Positions 1 to 8,491 of a DNA stretch of 15,459 bases are shown here, one piece after another. The stretch comes from Rachicladosporium sp. CCFEE 5018. Lineage: Eukaryota; Ascomycota; Dothideomycetes; Cladosporiales; Cladosporiaceae. Position 1 is the stretch's first letter. Every line of letters starts with the position of its first letter. The DNA lies in NCBI GenBank assembly GCA_002077045.2, contig KZ111140.1:554813-570271 (forward strand), written 5' to 3'. The position numbers and the translations under genes are program-made. The notes under the pieces are model-generated. The model had not been told where the DNA came from, searched no databases, and saw nothing but the letters and a program-made list of their open reading frames with translations.

Positions 1-3000
1 CTATCGTATTACAGCTCCTTGCGGGTCGTGCGCATCCCGACTACTGGCCGGCCCAAGCTCATCCGTGAGCAAGTTGAGAAGCTCTCGGATGGCATCAGGT
101 GGGCTAGTAAGCAATCGAGAGAGCGGAAGCTTGAGCTCAGGATGCTTCTTGACGCTGACGATTTCGCGCCTTATCTGTCCAATGCTTTCGATCACTTCGC
201 TGAGAATCTCAACACGCCTTTCGACTTCGTTCAGGCGTCATTCGTCAACTCGCCTATCCCTAACGACTTTGGAGGCAATATACTGAAGCTTGCCTTGCAA
301 GTTATGGAGTGCTGGGTAGATGTTGCGAAGGCTGCGCCGATCTTTGAAGAATTGAGTTATCTAGTGGCGTCGAGTATTCTCTTGGATGCGGCGCGGCATA
401 AAATACGAGGGACGGCTGAGCAGATCTTTCCTCAGTACCTAGAACACCTGGACAACGCGCTGGAAAACTTCTGCGATCGACATTGGCCCTGCGAATATTA
501 CGATCCGAAGAGACAAGGTGGCCGCTGTGTCAACGTACGCAGTGGGCACGGTGCGAAAGGTCACCAGTCGAAGTCTGGGAAGCTACTGGCCGCCGGTGAC
601 TATGTCTCGGAATTCTCCTTCCGCGACTACCAGCGAGTCTTCCAGGAAGACACCTATCGCATGCTGGTGCGTCTCCGAGAACGTGTCCAGGACAAGGAGC
701 GCAATGGTAACATGCCAGAAGAGCAAGCTGCTGCCGAAGTGCATAAGGAGATGGTGCTTCCGTACTTCTTCCAGCACGCCTCTCGTGGTAACGTGCGATC
801 ATTCGTAAGTCATACGATCTGCTACAGCTGCCTGTTTGAGTCTCCTGAGCACGCTTTACCTTGTGGGCATATTATCTGTACCACATGTCTGCGGACATAT
901 GGCAAGTCACATCTAAACCGATACGTGGAGATACCTGAGTGCCCAATCGAAAAACGCGAGCGACGATTCCGATCTGCCTGGAAAGTCAATCTGAAGCCTG
1001 CGAGCTGCGGCGTTCGATTGCTCACTCTTGACGGCGGAGGTGTTCGAGGCATAGTCGAGCTGGAGATACTTAAGCAGCTCGAGCGTGAGCTGGGTGGCCG
1101 AGTCAGCGTTCAAAGCTTCTTCGACCTGATCGTTGGTACGAGCACTGGCGGCATCATCGCACTTGGACTCACAGCCCGCAACTGGACCGTCGAGCAGTGC
1201 ACTCAACACTTCGAGGCGCTATGTGCGAAGGCATTTACGCTTCGTAAAGGCATGAATATGCCAGGCGTGGGCTGGCTGGTCTCGAACTACAATCACTCGA
1301 TGTACGAGACGCAACCTCTACAAGAAGCGTTGATCGAGGCATTCACTGAAGATCAGTACCTATTCGGTGGGCAGCGATCTGAATCAGGCACAATGGATGT
1401 CAAAGTCGCGGTAACAGCGACTTCAGCGGCAGGAAGCGCGGTGGTACTGGCAAATTACAATCGATTTTGCACAGAGAAGCTGTCGTACATGTTTCATCGG
1501 CCTGAGAAACGCAATGGTGAGCTCAAGACCTGGGAAGCTGCACGAGCAACTTCAGCAGCCCCAAAGTACTTTAAGCCACTGTGCCACGAAACGTCGAAGC
1601 AGATCTTCTCAGATGGCGGCATCTACCACAACAACCCGATACACATCGCAGAGCGGGAACGTCGTCTCATCTGGCCGACCGTGGACGAGCAAGGTCCAGA
1701 TGTTATTGTCAGTATTGGTACTCTGTTCTGTCGGAAGGTGAAGGAAAAGAAGAGCATGAGGTGGACCTCCTCGCCCCGAGGTATTGTGGCCCACGGACGC
1801 TTCTTGACAAAGTTGGCCAATGACCACCTGCACACGTCTTTAGACTCGGAGAAGACCTGGAACGAGTTCCTCAACATACGAGCACCGCGTGGCAAAGAGA
1901 AGGACCGCTACATTCGTATCAATCCTGAGATCGACGAGCATCCGCCCAAGCTCGATGACGTTGGTCAGATGAAGAAGCTGCAAGAACGCACGAGATTGCT
2001 TGTTGCGGATGATCCACGGATCAAGGCCCTTGCCAAAAGACTTGTGGCTACAAGCTTCTATCTGGACATCGTTGGCGATGTGCGAGAAGACGTAAAGGGA
2101 GATTTGTACGAGGTCACAGGTGCGTTCTGGTGCAGACAATATCGCGCTGTCATCTGCTAATATCCCACTTGCAGGCTACGTTCACAATCGCTTCATTGTG
2201 GGCCACGAGATCTCTGAATTGGGGAAATTACTAAAGGCATGGGCTACCGCTGGCCACGCCGCTCATCTACTGATCACTGAAGTCGACGACGGTATCCATC
2301 TCCCGCAAGAGATGCTGTTTGACTCGAAGGTTATCAACCGTATGATCCAACACCAAGTCTTCCGGATGGACCCTGTGACTATTCGGCGATCTACCAAGTT
2401 TGCGAAGACTGATATCTCGCTGTGCTATACGAAGGGCACATACTACCCCATCAGCGGTTTCCCACGACTTCTTCATGCCGACAAACCGGTCGTTACTGGT
2501 TTAGTAGGTCGACATGCACTGACGGTGGCGAGCTCAGTTCGGTGGGCTTCACGAAGCAGATCCCAGCAGCAAAGGCGATTCGATTGGACGCCCCCGGACA
2601 TCCTGCCGCCACTGGGCGTACAAGACATTCTTGCCAGCTACGCCAACCCGATGCATTTGCTTGGAAGTGTGACAGACGAGAATCTACTCATGATGAAGTC
2701 CCGCGTTGGAGTTGCCGGCATGACTGGGCGTGAATCGAACGCCTATCTCTACCAAGCAGATACACACACGACTGCTGGTGCCAGTGCCTACAGCGAGCTG
2801 GAAGGCACATCGGCACGTTCGGAATTACCTGCATCGCCTGCCGTGCAGCTCCGCGAAGACTTACCGAAGCTGATCGTCGAGCTACCTGCTACGGAAGCGA
2901 CAGAGATTCCGAAGTACTGGATGGCGGATGACGACTGGTCGGAAGCTCGCATGCCTCAGCCACGGGCTGTGGGAAGTATTTATATGAGTCTCTCGTGCGG

Positions 3001-3238
3001 TGATGTGCTTGAAGTGAGGAAGATGCCAGCTGATGGTGAGTGAAATGATTCGATCACTTTCAGTGACCTCGTAAACTAACTTCATCAAGGTACATGGCTT
3101 GTGTACCGGCCCTCTGACCAGCGCGAAGGCTGGGTGCCTAGCTCTTGTCTACGGCCGCTGGAGAACCACCGCCCGATCGCAAACCACTCGCCTAGATCGC
3201 CATACTCGAATAGTCCCATCGATGGACGGCCATGGTAA
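1..3238 (+). CDS. Patatin-like phospholipase with RING-like finger and C-terminal SH3 domain (5' partial)
   Basis: Predicted lipid acyl hydrolase (phospholipase A type) using a Ser-Asp dyad. I infer exons 1-2119, 2175-3035 and 3090-3238, giving 1,042 visible residues. The frame is open at the left edge with no convincing ATG, so the start lies outside the window; the bases tattacag at 7-14 could instead be a 3' splice site. Domains, numbered from the first visible codon: a helical N-terminal region; a RING-like finger at about 274-316 (CYSC, CGHIICTTC, CP; nt 820-946); the patatin oxyanion loop DGGGVRG (nt 1030-1050); the nucleophile elbow GTSTG with Ser at nt 1141-1143; and the catalytic Asp in DGG (nt 1612-1620). 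After a family-type middle region comes an SH3 domain (about nt 2969-3163) with GDVLEV, TWLVYR and REGWVPSSCLRPL, split by intron 2. All catalytic motifs are intact. The patatin call is firm; substrate and partners are unknown. It converges with the next gene. Confidence 0.9.
2120..2174 (+). other. Intron 1 of the patatin gene (55 nt)
   Basis: The donor is gtgcgt and the acceptor cttgcag, with a branch-like ctgctaat about 20 nt before the acceptor. Without splicing the frame stops at 2158-2160. Splicing joins a split Gly codon (g|gc) to the next open frame, ...EVTG-YVHNRF.... Confidence 0.85.
3036..3089 (+). other. Intron 2 of the patatin gene (54 nt)
   Basis: The donor is a perfect gtgagt, the branch site ctaac lies near 3076-3080, and the acceptor is atcaag. 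Splicing joins KMPADG to TWLVYRP, which rebuilds an SH3 domain that neither exon carries alone. This strongly supports the model. Confidence 0.88.
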
Positions 3239-3552
3239 TGCGTTGGCTTTGCATGCGTGCTCTAATGCATCTTGTTCATCTTCGCTACACGGTTGGACCT
3301 GCGTATACTTACATCATAGCAAGCACGATCTACACTGAATACGCTGAGCTTGAGAGTCTGACGACAGACGTGGTCACTCATAGCACAACGGGTGTATAGA
3401 AAAGCTCGGCGCAGCGACGAGTCGATACCCAAATACGTAATCCAATGTCAATGCTGACGACCGCTCTACACAATCTGATCTTCACTCAACTTCCTCACTG
3501 TTTCTCCCCTCTCGGCTCATCGCACAACCTCTTCAATGTTTCCACCTCTTCT
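3239..3552 (+). other. Convergent intergenic spacer
   Basis: This spacer lies between the stop codons of the patatin gene (+) and the SIM-motif gene (-). It presumably holds both 3' UTRs and polyadenylation regions. I see no RNA gene, repeat or convincing small gene here. Confidence 0.6.
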
Positions 3553-4850
3553 CTAGTCCTCGCGCCTCCGCTTCGTCCCCTTGATGGGCTTCGCACGCCC
3601 TCCTATAGGGGCTCCAAGCTCAGGATTCGGTAGGATCACTGGCTCAGGTCCGACCTCCACACCGCGCTGATTCGCATAAAACCACTCCTGATACGCCACT
3701 GCCGAATCCAAATGCGCCTGCATCTCGGGTGAAATGTCTTTCGACTTCTTCTTGTTCCGCTTCTTCTCAGTCTTCTGCGATCCCTGCTGCGACGCATTGA
3801 CACCGGCCATGACAAGAGCCTCGACCGTGCTGATCGCCTGTGTCGCCAATGGAGTGGCTACTGCTCCTTCCTCGGGTTCTTCGAAGGCGGCTTGCATCTC
3901 GGCAACGAGGTCAGGGTCGAGGTCGAGGTCCGAGAGCTCTTCTTCGGCCGATGGGTTGGCTACTGGTAAGGGTGCTGGAGTCGGTGCTGCAGCGGGCGCT
4001 GGAGCGGCTTTGACGCCCATCTGTAGGTCGAGTTGAGTGAGAGCGCCCATCCAGGATTTCTTGAGGCGGGGAGTAGGTGTCTTCTTGGGTCGAGGTGCTG
4101 GAGTTTCGTGTGTCGTCGATATCTGAGGGGCCGGCAGGTTGAGCGGGGGAATTTCTGATGAGAGCTTAGGGTAAGCGAACTTCGGGGTGACGTTGTAGAG
4201 GTCTTCGTCTCCGTCACTGAGATCGGCTGGCTCGGATCCGCTCGCTGGGATAGCGTTGTCGGCTGGCTCGTCAGTAGTCAGGTCGATGACCTCGCGCTCC
4301 ATCAGTGCAATGAAGTCGTCGAGCTTCTCTTCATTAGTCCGTTCGACCTCCTTCGGGTCCTCAGTCGAACCCTCGATGCGCACCCTCTTTGATCCGAGGG
4401 CAGACCATCCCCTTCCCTCCTCCTCACTCCCGTCAGTCTCCGTCAAATAAATCACCTCGCTCGCTTTCCTCTTCAACGCTTGCTCCGCAACAGCGACTGC
4501 TGAATCTCGGCGCGCATTAGTCGATCTCGCCTCAGGTCCCTTCGTCCTCCAGCGAACATCCTCAGCGTCTCCTCCCTGTCATAGGGCCTCAGAGGCCTGT
4601 ACTTCTCACCCCGACGGAACATCATATCAGCTTCCATCATCCACTGCCTTGTGATTCCGAGCATCGGCAGAGCAGGCATCTTGGCTGTGTGACGAAGGTA
4701 CTCTTCGAAGCCCTCATCTGTGTCTTGCTCCTTGAGGTCGGCCATCATCTCCGCGATGGTGCGGTTGCGGATGGCGTCGGAAGGGTGAGCCGGGTACGAA
4801 TGAAGGGCCATGTTGAGAGCCACGTTCGGGTGAGCAGGGTAGAAAGCCAT
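3553..4850 (-). CDS. Hypothetical acidic protein with two SUMO-interacting-motif-like segments
   Basis: I do not recognise the family. The model joins 4850-4610 to 4499-3553 on the minus strand (1,188 nt, 395 aa). The ATG at 4850-4848 sits in an A-rich context (aataaacATGG) and is the first ATG of an otherwise open frame. Exon 1 (about 80 aa) has a repeated PAHP and a Met-rich, probably helical stretch. Exon 2 is mostly disordered. EVIYLTETDGSEEE (residues about 95-108) and EVIDLTTDE (about 150-158; core nt 4290-4276) look like SUMO-interacting motifs, a hydrophobic V-I-x-L core followed by acidic residues. Next come a Pro/Ala-rich linker, an acidic ELSDLDLDPDL segment, a basic cluster KKRNKKKSK, a short conserved-looking AVAYQEWFYANQRG and a basic tail KGTKRRRED. 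Basic clusters plus SIMs suggest a nuclear SUMO-binding protein; this is inference. Alternatively, two overlapping products could exist (see the intron entry). Confidence 0.65.
4500..4609 (-). other. Probable intron of the SIM-motif gene, readable if retained (110 nt)
   Basis: On the minus strand the donor is gtgaga (4609 downward), a branch-like gactaatg lies about 20 nt from the end, and the acceptor is attcag at 4500 (alternatively cag at 4497, which keeps the frame). It joins exon 1 at phase 1 to the long downstream frame. If retained, exon 1 stays open through the intron and stops at 4475-4473, giving a 126-aa protein with a basic, Arg-rich tail. The intron is about twice as long as the others here and not T-rich, so retention or a separate small gene cannot be excluded. 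Confidence 0.6.
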
Positions 4851-4903
4851 GTTTATTCTTGTGGTGTGAAGTGGTTGATGGCCGTGAGGTGAGGAGGCTC
4901 TGG

Positions 4904-4920
4904 TCTCGAGGTGCTCGAGA
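4904..4920 (-). repeat. Perfect 7-bp inverted repeat in the 5' leader of the SIM-motif gene
   Basis: tctcgag, a 3-nt spacer and ctcgaga form a perfect inverted repeat 54-70 nt upstream of the start codon. It could form a short hairpin in the mRNA leader or be a palindromic factor site. It sits in a CA/pyrimidine-rich stretch on the minus strand that looks like a normal fungal 5' UTR. Confidence 0.4.
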
Positions 4921-5303
4921 GATCGCCTATGTGAGTGTGTTTGTGTGAGTGGGTCAATGTGGTGTAGCTGAAGGTGTTGGTATCTGCTAGTGGTTGATCT
5001 GATGTAGTAGCAGTAGCAGAGAGATGCAAGAGGAAGACTTCGAAAGGAGGAAAACCAATGAGTACTCAAGACATGGGACCGTCAAGAGATTGATCTTACT
5101 CAATGAGGATATTTGGTATCGACCACTGCTATTGTGCGCAATTCGACAATACGCCTCTCGTAGAAGCGGTACGTTGCTAGGTGGCGCATTAAGCTTTTCG
5201 CAGCTTCACTTGAGGACGCTGCGAGAATTTGTTGTGGGACTTCGGAAATCTGCGCAGACCTCAGGGAATGCGTATCGCAAAGCGATGAGTCTTTCTCATC
5301 GAA

Positions 5304-5311
5304 TGACGTCA
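5304..5311. promoter_or_regulatory. CRE-type palindrome TGACGTCA
   Basis: A perfect 8-bp TGACGTCA lies 454 bp upstream of the SIM-motif gene's start codon. In ascomycetes this is the site of ATF/CREB-type bZIP factors. A perfect 8-mer can occur by chance in a window this size, so occupancy is unproven. Confidence 0.35.
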
Positions 5312-5392
5312 CCAAATGATTGCGTTGTGCGTCTCCTTGCTCGATATTCCGAGTATGCGATTGTTCTGGAGGTATCGAATTGCGCCAAGTCT

Positions 5393-5401
5393 TCACGTGA
5401 C
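5393..5401. promoter_or_regulatory. E-box TCACGTGAC (Cbf1/bHLH type)
   Basis: This is a palindromic TCACGTGA extended to CACGTGAC, the form preferred by Cbf1-like bHLH factors. It is followed within 10 bp by CCAAT (5406-5410). It lies about 540 bp upstream of the SIM-motif gene and 260 bp past the stop of the EF-hand gene, so the former is the likelier target. Confidence 0.35.
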
Positions 5402-5661
5402 CTGTCCAATTAGAATTGACTTTTCCCATACAGTGGTACCGAGCCACAACAGGAAGCGAAGAGTCACCTCGCATAGCGAGTGTCAACAGTAGCATATCCA
5501 TCTGCACCGTGCAATGCGGAAATGCTGGTCTTCGCGTCACTCGCAGGGTATATCCGCAGAACGCCATAACAGTCCGCCTCCCCAGAGTCCGATCTTGCTC
5601 GTAACACCGTGCTGCTCTCCCACGCATCTCGATTCTTGGTCGCATTATGCAGCACCTACTG

Positions 5662-6285
5662 TCACCCAAACACACCTGCCCTTCTCATGACACCCTCGAA
5701 GTCTTCCATATTCACTCCGCCCAGCCCACCTCTAGTAGCCTCTCTGATCATGTCTTTTAACACGTTCTCCGGCACATCCTCCCTCAGCTCCTTTGCCACT
5801 CGTCGCAAGTCTCCAATCGTGACCTCCCTTCCCTGCCCTCTTGTGAAGAGCATGTAAGCCTTCTCGACCTCCTCCCTCTGCGCCTCCGGATCATCATGCT
5901 TGGCATGCAGCTTAAGCGCCGCAATAGCAACGAACGATTCATAGCTCACCCAGCCTTCATCATCCGGGTCCACAGTTTCGACCAACTCCGCGAGCTCGGT
6001 GTTGTCCTTCGGAGGCGCGTTCAGGGCGATCAAGCAGCGGCGCACTTCGCCCGTGGGGATCATGCCTTCCTTAGCATCGTAGTCCGAGGGATGTTGGGCG
6101 AAGATGTTGAAAGCCTCCTGGATCTCGGCTTCTTCGTCCGGTGTTATGTCGTGCTCTTTCGCGAGCTTCGTGCGCCGCTTCGCAGCAGGCTTCGATGGTC
6201 CGGCGGCAGGTTGCTTGCGCTTGGGAGCCTATGCAACGTGTCAGACGTCGTCGCGAACTGCATAGAGTGCGACAAAGCCTACCAT
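5662..6285 (-). CDS. Centrin/Cdc31-like EF-hand protein with degenerate calcium loops
   Basis: The model is ATG at 6285-6283 as a one-codon exon, an intron at 6282-6229 and exon 2 at 6228-5662, giving 189 aa in a perfectly closed frame. An in-frame stop a short way upstream of the ATG leaves no earlier start. The N-terminus is basic (APKRKQP...PAAKRR, NLS-like), followed by ITPDEEAEIQEAFNIF, the usual entry helix of the centrin/calmodulin family, and four EF-hand-like units. Loop 2 (DPDDEGWVSYES) keeps most ligands but has Ser where the family has the bidentate Glu. The first loop carries an insertion, and the third (LFTRGQGREVTIGDL) and fourth (ATRGGLGGVNMEDF) are poor. ITIGDLRRVAKEL-type sequence resembles the Cdc31 third hand. 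It is probably a structural or nuclear centrin-like paralogue with weak or no calcium binding, not the canonical Cdc31. It is divergent from the MFAP1 gene. Confidence 0.8.
6229..6282 (-). other. Intron immediately after the ATG of the EF-hand gene (54 nt)
   Basis: The donor is ATG|gtaggc, the branch-like ctgacac is about 14 nt from the end, and the acceptor is gcatag. An in-frame TAG at the acceptor shows that the downstream frame cannot extend upstream without splicing. Splicing gives M-APKRKQP with total length divisible by three. Confidence 0.75.
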
Positions 6286-7303
6286 GACCGTCAGCGGCGC
6301 TGCTATGGCGCGCTGGACCGAGTAAAGCAATCAACACGCTCTGCTGAGGTCAAGTCATCGGCGCCCAGAGATCTAATCTGATTGATAACCATGAAGCTAG
6401 AGAATGCGTTTCTTTCATTCCACTCGATTCGCCTCTACAACCATAGCGCTCGCGAGATTCACTAAAGGGGCACGACAAGTGCCGTACTCCTCACGACAGG
6501 ATCACTAGACCCAGTGCAGGCTCTCAGAATGGGCAGAACATGCACGACAAACTAGTCAGGTCCTTCCCGTCTCCCCTGCATATTCCCTTATTCCCCATCC
6601 TACACATTCACATCGCCAGCAACCAATATAGCTAGAGCCCGTCATCGTCATACCCCAGGATAGACGAGTGTGGACAGAGTTGCAAGATCGAAACACCCCA
6701 GGCAAACACTTTATTGTGCAGTCTGGGTCTCCGCCATCAGGCTGCCCTGGCTTATTTCGCTGGACGCAGGTGCGGGTGGAGAAGACAATTCTCACCAGCG
6801 TACCCAGTTTCCTGATCCACTCACGGTGCGATTATCGCTGATGGGGGCGGGATGCGGTATGATGGCTTTGGGGTTCACGACTACCTAAAATGTCGCTTTG
6901 ATAAACGGGAAGTCAAGACGAATGGGAGAGGACGGAGGAACGCAATGGCGGTAGCTACAGGGTGCGACAATTTGCAGTAGCGAAGTCTATAAAGATTGAA
7001 TCAGCAAGTGCCTCATTGATCCCTTCCACGCCGCTGTCTCCTTCACGCCTGCCATCAAAGCTTATATGATATGCCCAGTTCTGCCGTGTGAGAGACACAC
7101 GCCGGGGAATCGTTCCGCCCTGCCGACAGCTACATAGTATGCGCTCGCGATTGGACTCGTCTCGTGTATGCGATTGCAAAGTCACCATCCTTAGCTCACG
7201 CGCAGCACATCCCAAGGCGCGAGGACAGGGACGCTCACGGTCTACTCTGCAATAACAGATCTCACTGTCAATGCGTACACCAGGCTAAGTGCATTTCACA
7301 ATC
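6286..7303 (+). other. Divergent intergenic region of about 1 kb
   Basis: This region holds the promoters of the EF-hand gene (left, -) and the MFAP1 gene (right, +). Visible items are a CTCGCGAG palindrome (6449-6456), an AGGGG stress-element-like pentamer (6466-6470), a GC-rich gggggcggg near 6842-6850 and TATAAA at 6988-6993. None is strong evidence by itself. I found no tRNA, no repeat and no credible small gene. Confidence 0.5.
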
Positions 7304-8491
7304 ATGCCTCCTCCGTCTAGTCGCATGACAAAGAATCGTGTGAAGGACTTCCGCTACCGACCAGGCAAAGCAGAGGTAGAAGATGAGGAATCCGAGTACG
7401 AATCTGAGGAGGATGCGGAGCAGAAGGAGGAGGCCAATGCCGCACCATCACCCAAAGCGTCCACATTTCCGTCACAGAAGAAGCTTGCGATCGACTTGAG
7501 CAAGGCAGATCAGCAGAGAACAGTAACACTTCCGACGCCAGGCCAGGGAGATGCAGAAGATCTGGAAGGCTTTGTGACAGCATCAGAGTCAGAGTCAGAG
7601 GGTGAAGCAGGTTCAGGAAGTAGTGAAGGCGAAGATGAGAGCTCCGAAGCGGAGGACAGCAGCTCAGACGACGAGCCGAAGAGGCCTATGCTAGCGCCCA
7701 AGTTCCTTTCCAAAGCCCAACGAGCGCGACAAGAGACCGCACAATTAAAGACAGCCGAGCAAATCGCAGCAGAAGACGAAGCCCGTCGACTCGAGAAAGC
7801 GAACGAAGCGCTTCGCGTCCAACTAGCCCTCGACGCCACAGCCCGCGCCGCCGGTAAGAAAGCCTGGGATGACGACGATAACATCGAGGACGAAGTAGAC
7901 GACACCGACGACCTCGATCCTGAAGCCGAGCGCGCAGCCTGGAAACTCCGCGAACTCACGCGCGTGCGCCGGGACCGTCTTGCGATCGAGGAGAAGGAGA
8001 AGGAGCGCGAGGAGACCGAGCGCCGTCGGAACCTCAGTCTCGAAGATCGAGAAGCAGAAGACAAGGTTTACATTGCCGCACAGCAAGAGGAACGCGAGGG
8101 CAAGGGTCAGATGGCGTACATGCAGAAGTACCACCATAAGGGTGCGTTCTTCAAGGGCGAGGGCGAGGAGGACGAGGAGATCAGGGAGGTCATGAATCGC
8201 GATTTAGCTGGCGCGAGGTATGCAGACGAGACGAGCAGTAAGGATGTATTGCCGGAGTATATGAGGATTCGGGACATGAGTAAGTTGGGCAAGAAGGGGA
8301 GAACGAAGTACAAGGATTTGAAGAGTGAGGATACGGGGCGGTGGGGTGACGAGGGAAGGAAGAGGGGGTTTGCAGGGGATGCGAGGTTCCAGTCAGATGG
8401 TGGGGAGGAGAGAAGTGGTGCTAATGATGTGCCTGTTGGGGAGAGGCGGCGGAAAGGTGAGCCTGATGTGAAGAGGGCGAGGTATGCTTGA
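7304..8491 (+). CDS. MFAP1: MFAP1 homologue, spliceosome-associated protein
   Basis: 395 aa, no intron. The start is the ATG at 7304 (MPPPSSRMTKNRVKDF); 15 nt of open frame upstream lack another ATG. The N-terminal third is acidic and Ser-rich, including SESESEGEAG and DSSSDDEPK, with likely CK2-type phosphorylation sites. From about residue 134 it follows the MFAP1 family: PMLAPKFLSKAQRARQ, a long charged coiled coil with EAERAAWKLRELTRVRRDR (AWKVREL-type in animals), then the diagnostic YMQKYHHKGAFF (residues about 274-285) and LGKKGRTKYKDL (about 329-340). MFAP1 proteins work in the nucleus as components of the pre-catalytic (B complex) spliceosome near Prp38 and are needed for pre-mRNA splicing; the 'microfibrillar' name is historical. 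The usual fungal length and all conserved blocks are present, so it should be functional. Confidence 0.9.
   Translation: MPPPSSRMTKNRVKDFRYRPGKAEVEDEESEYESEEDAEQKEEANAAPSPKASTFPSQKKLAIDLSKADQQRTVTLPTPGQGDAEDLEGFVTASESESEGEAGSGSSEGEDESSEAEDSSSDDEPKRPMLAPKFLSKAQRARQETAQLKTAEQIAAEDEARRLEKANEALRVQLALDATARAAGKKAWDDDDNIEDEVDDTDDLDPEAERAAWKLRELTRVRRDRLAIEEKEKEREETERRRNLSLEDREAEDKVYIAAQQEEREGKGQMAYMQKYHHKGAFFKGEGEEDEEIREVMNRDLAGARYADETSSKDVLPEYMRIRDMSKLGKKGRTKYKDLKSEDTGRWGDEGRKRGFAGDARFQSDGGEERSGANDVPVGERRRKGEPDVKRARYA

Larger units (their letters stand above)
4851..5661 (-). other. Intergenic region: promoter and leader of the SIM-motif gene, 3' flank of the EF-hand gene
   Basis: No convincing coding region. 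The part next to 4850 reads as a CA-rich 5' leader on the minus strand. Farther upstream are a CRE-type palindrome, an E-box and a CCAAT pentamer (5406-5410), listed separately or here. Open frames at 5100-5675 (-) and 5024-5413 (+) have no domain, and the longer one starts at GTG; I treat them as chance. Confidence 0.6.

Noticed and set aside
19..144. A start codon for the patatin gene inside the window
   Set aside because: The first in-frame candidate at 19 is TTG and the first ATG, near 142, is inside a continuing helical region. The frame is open to the left edge, so the gene is 5' truncated.
4361..4371. A second B-box-like sequence on the minus strand (GGTTCGACTGA)
   Set aside because: It has two mismatches to consensus, no A box nearby, and lies inside the coding exon of the SIM-motif gene. 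It is likely chance.
4299..4476. A start for the SIM gene at 4476 or at the internal ATG at 4299
   Set aside because: The codon at 4476 is TTG. The ATG at 4299 would discard the first SIM-like motif. A plausible intron links this frame to an upstream exon with a good ATG.
5024..5413. A 129-codon plus-strand open frame starting with ATG
   Set aside because: It has no domain, runs antisense through the leader of the SIM-motif gene and the likely promoter, and its composition looks random.
5100..5675. A 191-codon minus-strand open frame
   Set aside because: It starts with GTG, has no recognisable domain, has a Cys/Arg-rich composition typical of non-coding translation, and overlaps the 3' end of the EF-hand gene.
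7585..7602. A short tandem repeat of tcagag units
   Set aside because: It encodes Ser-Glu repeats in the acidic N-terminus of MFAP1 and is ordinary low-complexity coding sequence.
7510..8064. A long Ser/Arg-rich open frame antisense to MFAP1
   Set aside because: It mirrors the acidic, repetitive coding sequence on the other strand and has no independent support.
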